From the NCBI RefSeq assembly GCF_900129975.1, contig NZ_FSRG01000006.1:310001-374000 (forward strand): a stretch of 64,000 nucleotides of DNA. Direction: 5' to 3'. Both the position numbers and the translations under genes were made by a program. Under the pieces are notes generated by a model, which was not told the origin of the DNA, searched no databases, and worked only from the letters and a program-made list of their open reading frames with translations. This document shows positions 36,472 to 44,300 of this stretch, one piece after another (positions within the stretch are counted from its first letter, which is position 1; each line of letters starts with the position of its first letter). This DNA comes from Halodesulfovibrio marinisediminis DSM 17456. Its GTDB lineage: Bacteria > Desulfobacterota > Desulfovibrionia > Desulfovibrionales > Desulfovibrionaceae.

Positions 36472-36822
36472 ATGGCTAACCAAGATTATCCCGGCGTTTG
36501 CATGTCCTGCTCTACACCAGAATGCCAAATTGTTGCACCGGACATCCAAGCCGTTCGTGAACGTGTTAAACACGATCCAATCACAGGTTACACAAGAAAC
36601 GTTGTGAACAACCTCACCACCGCAATGAGTGATAAATTTACCGATGAATACGAAGCATACCTCGCATTCGATGTGGTAAAAGCAGCTATCGTTATGGGTC
36701 TCAAAAATGGACAAAAAATCGACTTAGGCGGCCTTGGTGAGTTTACTATCCAAACTGTAAACGGCAAAAAAACTGTTACTTTTACGGCATCACCTAGCCT
36801 TGATGCTGCAATTAAAGAATAA
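36472..36822 (+). CDS. HU/IHF-fold protein lacking the DNA-binding arm, with N-terminal cysteines
   Basis: This 116-residue protein has an N-terminal CxxCxxxxC motif (residues 10-18). A helical region and then the HU core pattern follow (AFDVVKAAIVMGLKNGQKID, then LGGLGEF, about 65-92). Where HU has its long beta-arm there are only about five residues (TVNGK), and then the closing strand (TVTFTASPSLDAAI). It therefore looks like an HU-fold dimer that cannot clasp DNA in the usual way. The cysteines may bind a metal. A strong terminator follows. Its function is unknown. Confidence 0.65.
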   Translation: MANQDYPGVCMSCSTPECQIVAPDIQAVRERVKHDPITGYTRNVVNNLTTAMSDKFTDEYEAYLAFDVVKAAIVMGLKNGQKIDLGGLGEFTIQTVNGKKTVTFTASPSLDAAIKE

Positions 36823-36847
36823 ATAACACCCTATTGAGTCAGCACAC

Positions 36848-36882
36848 AAAAAGGCGACATCCAAAAGATGTCGCCTTTTTTA
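36848..36882 (+). terminator. rho-independent terminator of the HU-like gene
   Basis: AAAAAGGCGACATC pairs with GATGTCGCCTTTTT over a CAAAA loop. The outer A and T runs allow termination in both directions. Confidence 0.9.
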
Positions 36883-36957
36883 TTTCTACTCATAGCTCAC
36901 TCATATCAAAATCAGCTAATTGAAAAGTCGAATATCAAGAAGATATCCGACTATTTT

Positions 36958-37638
36958 TTATTCAAACCCTACTTCTTTTTCACAAAGAGCTAACGGGGTA
37001 ATTTTTGAAACACGCTTTTCATACGCGATCTTCGAATTGTAAATATGTCTGCGAGCAAGGTCATTCAGCACATCCAGTTCTTTCTTTCTGAGGGCTTCAA
37101 TAAACTCAAAATGTTCCTCTCCGGATTGGATAATATTCTCACGCTTATCCCATGCCGCAAATCGCGTAATGTAGAGCTTAATATGCAGATCTGTAATAAT
37201 TTCAAGCAACGGTATATTATCCGCACGCTTGTATATAATGTTGTGAAACGCGGTATTCAGTCTGCTTAGCTCTTCAATACTGGAATCCACGCTGTCCATA
37301 AACTTTTGTGCAATAGCTTCGAGCTCTGCAAAATCTTCTTCACGCATATTGTTCAAGGCAAGACTGTAAGCGAACCGTTCTAAATTAATACGGATATCAA
37401 ACACATCGCTGATCTCTTTCATTGAGAGACTTACTACGCGTGCGCCCTTATATCGCTTAATTTCGATAAGTCCTTTACTCTCTAGTATCTTGAAGGCGTC
37501 ACGGATAACGTGACGCTTAACAGAAAACCTTTCTGCCATGTCAGTTTCGCCAAGACGCTCTCTTGGTAAAAGCTGTCCCGAAAGAATAAGATCTTCCAAA
37601 TGATCAGCTACCTGCTGGCAAGGTGAAGAATCCTTCAT
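36958..37638 (-). CDS. GntR-family regulator with FCD ligand domain
   Basis: This 226-residue protein has an N-terminal winged helix (VADHLEDLILSGQLLPRERL, RFSVKRHVIRDAFKILESKG, about 9-60) and a helical FCD domain. The latter keeps the metal-ligand pattern (D in IRINLERFA, H in LNTAFHNIIY, further His in the last third). FCD regulators sense small carboxylic acids and usually repress the adjacent catabolic genes. It is divergent from the TAXI-TRAP and LarA-like genes, and two inverted repeats lie between them. Its likely ligand is the acid taken up by that transporter. Confidence 0.9.
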   Translation of the reverse strand: MKDSSPCQQVADHLEDLILSGQLLPRERLGETDMAERFSVKRHVIRDAFKILESKGLIEIKRYKGARVVSLSMKEISDVFDIRINLERFAYSLALNNMREEDFAELEAIAQKFMDSVDSSIEELSRLNTAFHNIIYKRADNIPLLEIITDLHIKLYITRFAAWDKRENIIQSGEEHFEFIEALRKKELDVLNDLARRHIYNSKIAYEKRVSKITPLALCEKEVGFE

Positions 37639-37768
37639 ACCAATTTCCTACCATTACTATCTTTTAGAATAAGCACCCTTAAAAAGGCGGTCTGGATAAT
37701 ACTCAACTTTCCACAAAAGGGAAGATGCTGAGTAAAATATATGACATTCTATGTCTATTTATCGCACA

Positions 37769-37812
37769 ATAGATTAACAACAATCTATATAACAAGATTG
37801 TTGACAATCTTG
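37769..37812. promoter_or_regulatory. two inverted repeats, candidate GntR operators
   Basis: The first is ATAGATT-N6-AATCTAT (37769-37788). The second is CAAGATTGT-TG-ACAATCTTG (37793-37812), a perfect palindrome with 9-bp arms. The ATTGT..ACAAT core resembles FadR-subfamily operators. They lie between the divergent GntR and TRAP genes and may control both. Confidence 0.6.
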
Positions 37813-37882
37813 TCAAGCTCTGACATTCATTTTCCAACAATGTGTTGTTTCGTGATTTTTACTGTGAAAAAGGAGTGTGACC

Positions 37883-38881
37883 GTGCGTAAGATTTGTTCT
37901 CTCATCATCATTGCTGCGTTAATAACCATGAGCATTCCTGCTATGGCTCAAAATAATAAACGCCTCATTATTGCAACAGCCACTACAGGTGGCACCTACT
38001 ACCCTGTAGGGGTTGGCATTGGTACTCTCATAAGCTTAAAACTTGCTAAAAAAGATGGCATTACCGCAACTGCAATCAACTCTGCAGGTTCCGGTGAAAA
38101 CATCGAAATGCTTAATAACAAAGAAGCACATTTTGCTATTCTCCAGTCCCTTTTCGGACTCCAAGCATCCCGCGGTAAAGGTTTCTACAAAGGCAAACCT
38201 GTAGACTCCTTCCGTTCCGTTACCATGCTGTGGCCTAACGTTGAACACTTTGCGTTAATGAATAAATACGTGAAGACAGGTACAGTAGCTGACCTTTCCG
38301 GACTTAGCGAACGTTTTTCCATTGGCAAACGCGGAAGCGGCACCGAAGGTTCCGGTCGTGCACTCCTCGACGTGCTCGGTATCGATCCAAACAGCTTAAA
38401 ACTCGAGTTCCTCGGCTACACACCTTCCACACAGGCTATGCTTGATAACCGCATCGCTGGAGCAAACATCCCTGCGGGTGTTCCAGCAGCAGCTATCACT
38501 CAGCTCTTTGCTATGAGCCACGGCAAAGCTACCGTTCTCGACTTTTCCGACGAGCAGCTCGCACAAATCCAGAAGGAATTCCCTATCTGGTACCGCTACT
38601 TAATCCCAGCAAACACATACCCTGGACAGGAAAAAGAAATCCGTACAATTGCTCAGCCTAACTTCTTAGCAGTACGTGCAGACCTTCCAGATGAAGTTGT
38701 CTACAAAGTTACCAAAACTATTTACGAGAACCTCAACTTCCTCGGTACAATCCATTCTGCGACCAAAAATATGAGCGTTCAGAACGCACTTAACGGTCTG
38801 CCTGTAGCACTGCATCCTGGTGCCGCAAAATACTACCGTGAAGTTGGTATTGAAATTCCAGAGCGTTTGATCGCTAAGTAA
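37883..38881 (+). CDS. TAXI-family TRAP transporter solute-binding protein
   Basis: This 332-residue periplasmic protein starts at GTG 37883, seven bases after AAAGGAG; a GTG at 37877 is closer to that site. The signal peptide is MRKICSLIIIAALITMSIPAMA. The mature part begins with the TAXI motif IATATTGGTYYPVGVGIGTL and continues with NSAGSGENIEML and SIGKRGSGTEGSG. TAXI proteins bind an organic acid such as glutamate, 2-oxoglutarate or a related compound, and pass it to a fused permease. The permease lies 328 bp downstream. Confidence 0.93.
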   Translation: MRKICSLIIIAALITMSIPAMAQNNKRLIIATATTGGTYYPVGVGIGTLISLKLAKKDGITATAINSAGSGENIEMLNNKEAHFAILQSLFGLQASRGKGFYKGKPVDSFRSVTMLWPNVEHFALMNKYVKTGTVADLSGLSERFSIGKRGSGTEGSGRALLDVLGIDPNSLKLEFLGYTPSTQAMLDNRIAGANIPAGVPAAAITQLFAMSHGKATVLDFSDEQLAQIQKEFPIWYRYLIPANTYPGQEKEIRTIAQPNFLAVRADLPDEVVYKVTKTIYENLNFLGTIHSATKNMSVQNALNGLPVALHPGAAKYYREVGIEIPERLIAK

Positions 38882-38911
38882 TCTCCAATGCGTCCGGTTG
38901 GTCTTTTAAGA

Positions 38912-39030
38912 GCCTCCGACGGCCAGAGAACCCTTTTGAAAAAGGGCTTCTCTGGACTCTCCTAAAAATTTTACCTGCAAGACCAATATGTTATGTTCTT
39001 AACCTCGTGGCTTATGCACCACTACCTTTC
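38912..39030 (+). repeat. dispersed intergenic repeat, first copy
   Basis: It contains the hairpin CCAGAGAACCCTTTT with AAAAGGGCTTCTCTGG (38923-38955), followed by ACTCTCC and, further on, CCTCGTGGCTTATGCACCAC. The second copy is at 62555-62675. It lies between the binding-protein and permease genes and may stabilise the abundant upstream mRNA or reduce read-through. The 180 bp from its end to the permease gene hold nothing else I recognise. Confidence 0.8.
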
Positions 39031-39209
39031 CCACCGAGAACCGCTTGGCCCAACAAGCTAACTTACCCTGAGAAAAGCAGTGAAGCATAAGCCGCGAAAA
39101 GTGTTAATAACGTTCTTTCTCGCTAACATAAGTTTAGGAAAGAGTCTGGGAGAGGCAAGAAATCCAACAAAAAACCACACAGCTAAAAGTTATAAAATAA
39201 GGTTCTGAT

Positions 39210-41303
39210 ATGGGATTGTTTAGAAAGAAAGGAGTCAAGGCAACAGAAGACTCCGGTGAGGTGATGGTCAGCACACGTGAGCTGACAGGTCGCCCTGCTG
39301 TTGTTTTTTACTGTCTATGCATTGTTGCAAGCGTATTCCACATACTCACAAATACAGTCTGGCTCATGCCGGAGATCCATAGGAACGCGCTGCACTTCGC
39401 CTTCTTTGTTCCGCTTGCTTTTATGATTTACCCGTTCAGCGCCAAGAGTCTTGATAAAAAGCCATACGTTGACTGGTTTCTTGCGGTGCTGAGCATCATC
39501 TGTGGATTATATCTGGTCTTTTTTGAAGACGCATTGCACGCCCGCAACGAGCAGATGATTGAACTCGATATATTTTTCGCAGGGCTGACTCTGTTGCTTA
39601 TGTTGGAGATTGCGCGCCGCGCAGCCGGCAAAATTATTCCTTTGCTTGCCGTCTTCTTCTTAAGCTACGCCCTGTACTGGGGACAGTTCCTTTCTGGCAA
39701 CTGGAACTTCCCCGGTGTTACCATTTCTCGCGTGCTGTACCGTATGTACTTTGCACCGGATGGAATCTTCGGCAGCATCGCTACCATTTCAGCATCATAC
39801 GTATTTTTGTTCGTACTGTTTGGCTCATTCCTCGTAAAATCCGGTGCTGGTGACTTCATCATCAAACTGGCAATTTCCGTTGTAGGTCGCAGTGTTGGCG
39901 GTCCTGCAAAGATGGCTGTATTCTCCAGCGGGTTAATGGGCTCTGTTTCCGGTAGCGCAGTTGCAAACACCGTGAGCACTGGTTCCATTACTATTCCAAT
40001 GATGAAACGTACCGGCTTCAGCCCTAAGTTTGCTGCGGCTGTAGAAGCTGCCGCAAGTACAGGCGGTCAGATTATGCCGCCTATTATGGGTGCAGGTGCT
40101 TTTGTTATGGCGCAATGGACTCAAATTTCATACCTGAAGATTGTTGCCATCTCATTCATTCCGGCAATTCTGTACTTCGTGAGCGTTATCTTTTTTGTTC
40201 ATTCCAGAGCACGTAGCGAAGGCTTACAGCCAACTGCGGAAGAGGATATTCCACGTTTCTTTGATGTGCTTAAAGAAGGCTGGCCGTTCTTTATACCTAT
40301 CGGTGTACTGATCACACTGATGAGCATCGGCTACACCCCTACATTCGCAGCTTGTTGTGCTATTGCCGCGATTGTCGGTGCAAGCTGGATGACCAAAAAC
40401 CACCGTATGGGTTTAATGGACATTGTTGATGCACTGGCTCTAGGCGGAAAAAATATGGTAGCTACAGCTATTATTCTGCTGTGTTCCGGTGTTGTTATCG
40501 GCATTGTGTTGCTGGTTAGCCTTGGAGTAAAATTCTCCATGCTCATCTCAACAGTTGCAGGTTCCAGCTTGCTTGTAACTATTGGGTTGGTTGGCGTAGC
40601 TTCCCTTATTCTGGGCATGGGCCTACCTGTGACAGCATCCTACATCATTCTCGCCACATTAAGCGCGCCATTCTTGGTAAACCTGATTAAACTCCGCTAT
40701 GTAATGGCTGTTAACCCACAGTTCGTTGAATCTATGGGATTGAGTCTGGATATGATCTCTGACCCGACGGCTGCCGGAGCGTTGTTTGCCATAATTAATA
40801 CGCAGGTTCCTACAGAGCATGCGACTATCTTCCTGCTTGCAGCGCATCTGCTTATCTTCTGGTACTCACAGTCTGCAAACGTAACCCCACCGGTTTGTCT
40901 TGCTGCATACACAGCTGCAGGAATCGCTAAGTCTGACCCGTTCCAGACAGGTATTCATGCGTTTAAACTGGCAAGTGGTCTGTTCATTATCCCAATTATG
41001 TTCGTGTATGAACCGGCAATCCTATTCCTCGGTCCTCTCTGGCAGACAGTATTAACTATCGGCATCATTCTGCTGGCACTGTTCTGTACTGCGGTCTCAC
41101 TAGAGGGAGTATATATTCGCAAATTGCACCCGCTTCTGCGCATTGCATTTGGTGGCACTGCCATCCTGCTTTACATCCTGCCTGAGCTTCAATGCTGGAT
41201 TGGAGTTGGCATCTTTGCTACCCTTACAGCATTACTTAAATATACCAGTGCATTCGATATGGATGAACAGCTGGAAGAATCCGCACTGACCGAAGCAGCT
41301 TAG
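39210..41303 (+). CDS. TRAP transporter fused 4TM/12TM permease
   Basis: This 697-residue membrane protein joins the small (DctQ-like) and large (DctM-like) TRAP permease subunits, as is usual for TAXI systems. Typical motifs are FSSGLMGSVSGSAVANTVSTG (about 235-255), VEAAASTGGQIMPPIMGAGAF (about 273-293) and LGMGLPVTASYIILATLSAP (about 470-489). About 17-18 hydrophobic helices can be counted. It works with the binding protein encoded upstream and imports the substrate with a sodium or proton gradient. It is followed after 10 bp by the LarA-like gene. Confidence 0.93.
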   Translation: MGLFRKKGVKATEDSGEVMVSTRELTGRPAVVFYCLCIVASVFHILTNTVWLMPEIHRNALHFAFFVPLAFMIYPFSAKSLDKKPYVDWFLAVLSIICGLYLVFFEDALHARNEQMIELDIFFAGLTLLLMLEIARRAAGKIIPLLAVFFLSYALYWGQFLSGNWNFPGVTISRVLYRMYFAPDGIFGSIATISASYVFLFVLFGSFLVKSGAGDFIIKLAISVVGRSVGGPAKMAVFSSGLMGSVSGSAVANTVSTGSITIPMMKRTGFSPKFAAAVEAAASTGGQIMPPIMGAGAFVMAQWTQISYLKIVAISFIPAILYFVSVIFFVHSRARSEGLQPTAEEDIPRFFDVLKEGWPFFIPIGVLITLMSIGYTPTFAACCAIAAIVGASWMTKNHRMGLMDIVDALALGGKNMVATAIILLCSGVVIGIVLLVSLGVKFSMLISTVAGSSLLVTIGLVGVASLILGMGLPVTASYIILATLSAPFLVNLIKLRYVMAVNPQFVESMGLSLDMISDPTAAGALFAIINTQVPTEHATIFLLAAHLLIFWYSQSANVTPPVCLAAYTAAGIAKSDPFQTGIHAFKLASGLFIIPIMFVYEPAILFLGPLWQTVLTIGIILLALFCTAVSLEGVYIRKLHPLLRIAFGGTAILLYILPELQCWIGVGIFATLTALLKYTSAFDMDEQLEESALTEAA

Positions 41304-41313
41304 CAGGAATACT

Positions 41314-42537
41314 ATGACATACCCTCTCTTTTATGACGTTGAACAAACGTTTGAGACATCTCAAATTGATAATATTGCAAAGACCGTGGATGCGGTCTTT
41401 GCTTCTTTTGACAGCTCTGCACTAAAACAAAATGCACGCGTCGGCATTACAGTCGGCTCCCGTGGAATCGATCGCATCGTGCCGCTGCTGCAAGCTGTTG
41501 TACGCAACCTCACCGCGCTTGGCCTACGTCCTTTCATTATCCCTTCCATGGGATCACACGGAGGTTCAACCGCTGAAGGTCAAACCGCAATTCTTGCTAA
41601 ACTGGGGATTACGGAAGAATCAGCAGGCTGTCCTATTGTTTCATCTATTGAAACTGTAAGCCTTGGTGTTCTGGATGAAGGACCTGAAGTGTTTGTGGCT
41701 AAAGACGCTCTGGAAGCAGACTATGTCTTTGTTATGAACCGAGTAAAACCACACACTCTTTTCCATGGAGAAGTGGAGTCTGGCCTCTGTAAGATGCTGG
41801 CAATCGGTCTTGGTAAACCACGCGGTGCAGACAACCTCCACAACTTCCCACTGGAAAAGGTAATCAAGCCTGCTGCCCTGCGTATTCTAGAGCATATCAA
41901 CCTTCTTGCAGGTCTTGCAGTTGTAGAAAATGCTGTAGAAAAACTACATAGCCTTAAGCTCTGCACAACAGAAGAAGTCGTTAAGACTGATTCTTCGTTA
42001 CTGGCTATATCATCCGCCATTCTACCGCGCATTCCTGTTGATACCCTTGACCTGCTTATTATTGATGAAATGGGCAAAAACATCAGCGGGACCGGTATGG
42101 ATACAAACGTCATTGGTGCATGGCGTCGCATGGCTGGCGAACGCAAGCCGGAATACAAAACGCTTGTTGTGCTGAATCTCACACCACAGTCACAAGGAAA
42201 CGCACATGGCATTGGCATGGCAGACCTCATCCCGCAACGCCTTGCAGATTCTATAGACACCGCCGCAACCTATGCAAACTCACTAACGACAGGAGTATGG
42301 GCTAGCGGACGCCTACCGATTACCCTTCCAACAGATAAAGCAGTAATCGACGCGGCACTGGCAAAATCTCCGGAGAACATTCGGGCAGTTCGCATTACAA
42401 ACACTCTTTCGCTACAGCACTTCTGGGCTACAGAAGCTGTCCTCGAAGACCTTGCCTCAGCTGGTGCCGCTGTACACCATACACGTTCGCATAAACTTGC
42501 ATTTGACGACACCGACATTTTACAACAATTCGCGTAA
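41314..42537 (+). CDS. LarA-like (nickel-dependent hydroxyacid racemase family) protein
   Basis: This 407-residue protein has an N-terminal segment with the LarA-like pattern IIPSMGSHGGSTAEGQ (about 73-88) and VMNRVKPHTLFHGEVESG (about 140-157), followed by GLCKMLAIGLGKP, where LarA holds its pincer-cofactor lysine and histidines. The C-terminal half resembles the second LarA domain (GRLPITLPTDKAVIDAAL). LarA homologues racemise or epimerise 2-hydroxy acids using a nickel-pincer nucleotide. Position after a TRAP transporter suggests action on the imported acid. The cofactor genes larB, larC and larE are not in the window. The histidine-rich lipoproteins next door are suggestive, because nickel would be needed. 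Confidence 0.65.
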   Translation: MTYPLFYDVEQTFETSQIDNIAKTVDAVFASFDSSALKQNARVGITVGSRGIDRIVPLLQAVVRNLTALGLRPFIIPSMGSHGGSTAEGQTAILAKLGITEESAGCPIVSSIETVSLGVLDEGPEVFVAKDALEADYVFVMNRVKPHTLFHGEVESGLCKMLAIGLGKPRGADNLHNFPLEKVIKPAALRILEHINLLAGLAVVENAVEKLHSLKLCTTEEVVKTDSSLLAISSAILPRIPVDTLDLLIIDEMGKNISGTGMDTNVIGAWRRMAGERKPEYKTLVVLNLTPQSQGNAHGIGMADLIPQRLADSIDTAATYANSLTTGVWASGRLPITLPTDKAVIDAALAKSPENIRAVRITNTLSLQHFWATEAVLEDLASAGAAVHHTRSHKLAFDDTDILQQFA

Positions 42538-42543
42538 GATCCC

Positions 42544-42662
42544 GCCTTCAGCGCATTTAAGCGAATGCGCTGAAGGCAATAATACTCAAACTAAGTTCTC
42601 TCCTACTGCTATAATTGTGCAAGACACACCTAGCAGCAGCGCATCCCAGCAAATAGCGCTGC
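42544..42662 (+). promoter_or_regulatory. conserved leader element, copy 1
   Basis: Upstream hairpin: GCCTTCAGCGCATT (42544-42557) with AATGCGCTGAAGGC (42564-42577). Next come AATACTCAAACTAAG and TATAAT (42610-42615). A second hairpin, GCAGCGC (42636-42642) with GCGCTGC (42656-42662), stands directly before the ribosome site AAGGAGAG. The same order occurs before the next two lipoprotein genes, with different but still complementary arms. Confidence 0.75.
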
Positions 42663-42675
42663 CAAGGAGAGACAC

Positions 42676-42891
42676 ATGCTTCGAAAGATTATTTTACTGG
42701 GTGGCTGCATCATGCTGCTTGCCTCATTAGCAGGATGCAAAACTACAGCATATGGCGGCTACGATCCTTCTTGGTACGTTCCTTACGGTGGGGAGTATAA
42801 TTTCTACTTTGAAGACCACCACCATCATCACCACCATCACCACGGCCACCATAGTCATCATCATAGCCATCACCACCATCACCGCAGATAA
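42676..42891 (+). CDS. histidine-rich small lipoprotein (first of three)
   Basis: This 71-residue protein has a lipoprotein signal peptide with the lipobox LAGC (Cys at residue 21). A Tyr/Gly-rich stretch follows, and then an end made almost entirely of His (about 47-71, 20 or more histidines with a few Ser and Gly). It should be anchored to a membrane facing the periplasm and bind several Ni, Zn, Cu or Co ions. It has the same start context (AAGGAGAGACAC-ATG) as its two neighbours. No named family is recognised; metal storage or buffering is the inference. Confidence 0.8.
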   Translation: MLRKIILLGGCIMLLASLAGCKTTAYGGYDPSWYVPYGGEYNFYFEDHHHHHHHHHGHHSHHHSHHHHHRR

Positions 42892-43132
42892 CTTCCAGTG
42901 CAGCCTATTTATTCATTATAACCGAATAATATGAATACAAGCACACCTCTCAGGCACACAAGCAACCAACAGTATCTGCAATGCCATCTTCGCACGCTTT
43001 CACTCAACTTTTCTGGCGACACAGGTATATTCTCGACGACTTAACGTTAGCTGACTAACTCTTACACTTACCCGCTCCCATTCTCCCCAATTTAGCAAGC
43101 ACAGAATTTTTCAATAATTCGATCAAGTTTTC
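42892..43132. other. spacer between the first two lipoprotein genes
   Basis: Nothing recognisable as a gene is seen. The second leader begins at 43133. Confidence 0.4.
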
Positions 43133-43250
43133 GCCATCAGCGCATTTCACCAGATGCGCTGATGGCAATAATACTCAAACTAAGTTTTCTCCTCCTGCTA
43201 TAATTGAGCAAGACACACTTAGCAGCAGCGCATCGCAGTAGTAGCGCTGC
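43133..43250 (+). promoter_or_regulatory. conserved leader element, copy 2
   Basis: GCCATCAGCGCAT (43133-43145) pairs with ATGCGCTGATGGC (43154-43166). AATACTCAAACTAAG and TATAAT (43199-43204) follow. The second hairpin is GCAGCGC (43225-43231) with GCGCTGC (43244-43250), just before AAGGAGAG. Compared with copy 1 the stem base CCTTC/GAAGG is CCATC/GATGG, a compensated change. Confidence 0.75.
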
Positions 43251-43263
43251 CAAGGAGAGACAC

Positions 43264-43560
43264 ATGCTTCGAAATCTTATGCTATTTATTGGCTACGCTA
43301 TGCTGTTTGCCATGCTCTCTGCATGCACAGCGTCAATGGCCGATGACTATGGCGACAACGATTACTATACCCCACCACCAGCCTGGGCACCTCCGTGCGA
43401 GGTAAACGCCAATTTCTATTTCGACATCCACGGTCATCATCACCATCACCATAATTCCTGTCCGTATTGGGGAACTCCTGACTGGGCAAAACCACCAAAG
43501 ATACCAGAAATACATATGCCTTCAATGCCTAAGATGCCAGAGATGCCCCATATGCCTTAA
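43264..43560 (+). CDS. histidine-rich small lipoprotein (second of three)
   Basis: The 98-residue protein starts at ATG 43264 behind AAGGAGAG. A signal peptide ends in a lipobox-like LSAC (Cys at 19). The mature part has an acidic Asp/Tyr stretch, a Pro-rich piece (YTPPPAWAPPCE), a His block (HGHHHHHHNSC, about 57-67) and a C-terminal Met/Pro repeat (MPSMPKMPEMPHMP). His together with Met suggests binding of soft or borderline metals such as Cu or Ni. It is divergent in sequence from its neighbours but shares the leader, signal peptide and His block. Confidence 0.75.
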   Translation: MLRNLMLFIGYAMLFAMLSACTASMADDYGDNDYYTPPPAWAPPCEVNANFYFDIHGHHHHHHNSCPYWGTPDWAKPPKIPEIHMPSMPKMPEMPHMP

Positions 43561-43672
43561 TACGGACATCTAGCTCCCCAACATCCAGCCATTCATGTAT
43601 TCAATCTGCGCTGATTGTTTTCTCTTGAATTTTCCTATTAAACCATTCGGCAACAATTTGAGAAAGTTCCCA

Positions 43673-43807
43673 TCATCAGCGTATCCCGTGAGATACGCTG
43701 ATGACGATAATACTCAAACTAACCTCTCTCCCTTTGCTATAACATAACGAGACACACTTAGCAGCAGCGCAGTTTAAACACCCTCAAAGGCCCTAACAAG
43801 CTGCGCT
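43673..43807 (+). promoter_or_regulatory. conserved leader element, copy 3
   Basis: TCATCAGCGTATC (43673-43685) pairs with GATACGCTGATGA (43692-43704). AATACTCAAACTAA and TATAAC (43738-43743) follow. The second hairpin is AGCGCAG (43766-43772) with CTGCGCT (43801-43807), with a longer loop than in copies 1 and 2. Both stems differ from the other copies but remain fully paired. Confidence 0.75.
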
Positions 43808-43822
43808 ACCAAGGAGAGACAC

Positions 43823-44107
43823 ATGCCTAAAAAAGTTATGCTACTGATTGTTAGCATTATGTTTGTTGGCGCTTTGGCGGGATGTAAGACCACAGTTTCC
43901 AGCGGATATTATTACCCGCACAGGAACACCATCTACATTGATAACTATGAGTACCGCCATCATCACAGGTATCACAAGCCCCACCGGTATCACCGTCCTC
44001 GTCATCACAGATACCATCGTCCTCGTCACCACAAGTATCATCGTTCTCGTCACCACAAATATCAACGTTCTCGTCACCATAGGTATCATCACCGTTATCG
44101 CAGATAA
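43823..44107 (+). CDS. histidine-rich small lipoprotein (third of three)
   Basis: This 94-residue protein has a signal peptide with the lipobox LAGC (Cys at 21) and a Tyr-rich linker. The last 55 residues are His, Arg and Tyr in short repeats based on 'RHHKYHRSRHHKYH'. The repeat units are also visible in the DNA (CGTCACCACAAGTATCATCG-type units of about 27 bp), so the region can expand or contract. The strongly basic tail differs from the first two proteins and could bind anionic surfaces as well as metals. A terminator follows at 44171. Confidence 0.75.
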   Translation: MPKKVMLLIVSIMFVGALAGCKTTVSSGYYYPHRNTIYIDNYEYRHHHRYHKPHRYHRPRHHRYHRPRHHKYHRSRHHKYQRSRHHRYHHRYRR

Positions 44108-44170
44108 CAGTGCAATACCTAGTATCAATAAATAACAAATTTGCTTGATACTCACAGTGCGGTCAAAAAC

Positions 44171-44206
44171 GGCAGCACAATCTTTCATAGATTGTGCTGC
44201 CTTTTT
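44171..44206 (+). terminator. rho-independent terminator after the lipoprotein genes
   Basis: GGCAGCACAATCT pairs with AGATTGTGCTGCC over a TTCAT loop and is followed by TTTTTG. Confidence 0.9.
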
Positions 44207-44300
44207 GTCCCGCTACAATAGCAAGTTATACTTTCCTCACTACGTAACTATTTTATTGTATTAATTAACCAAATACATTCACAAGCGCAGAGAGGAACAT

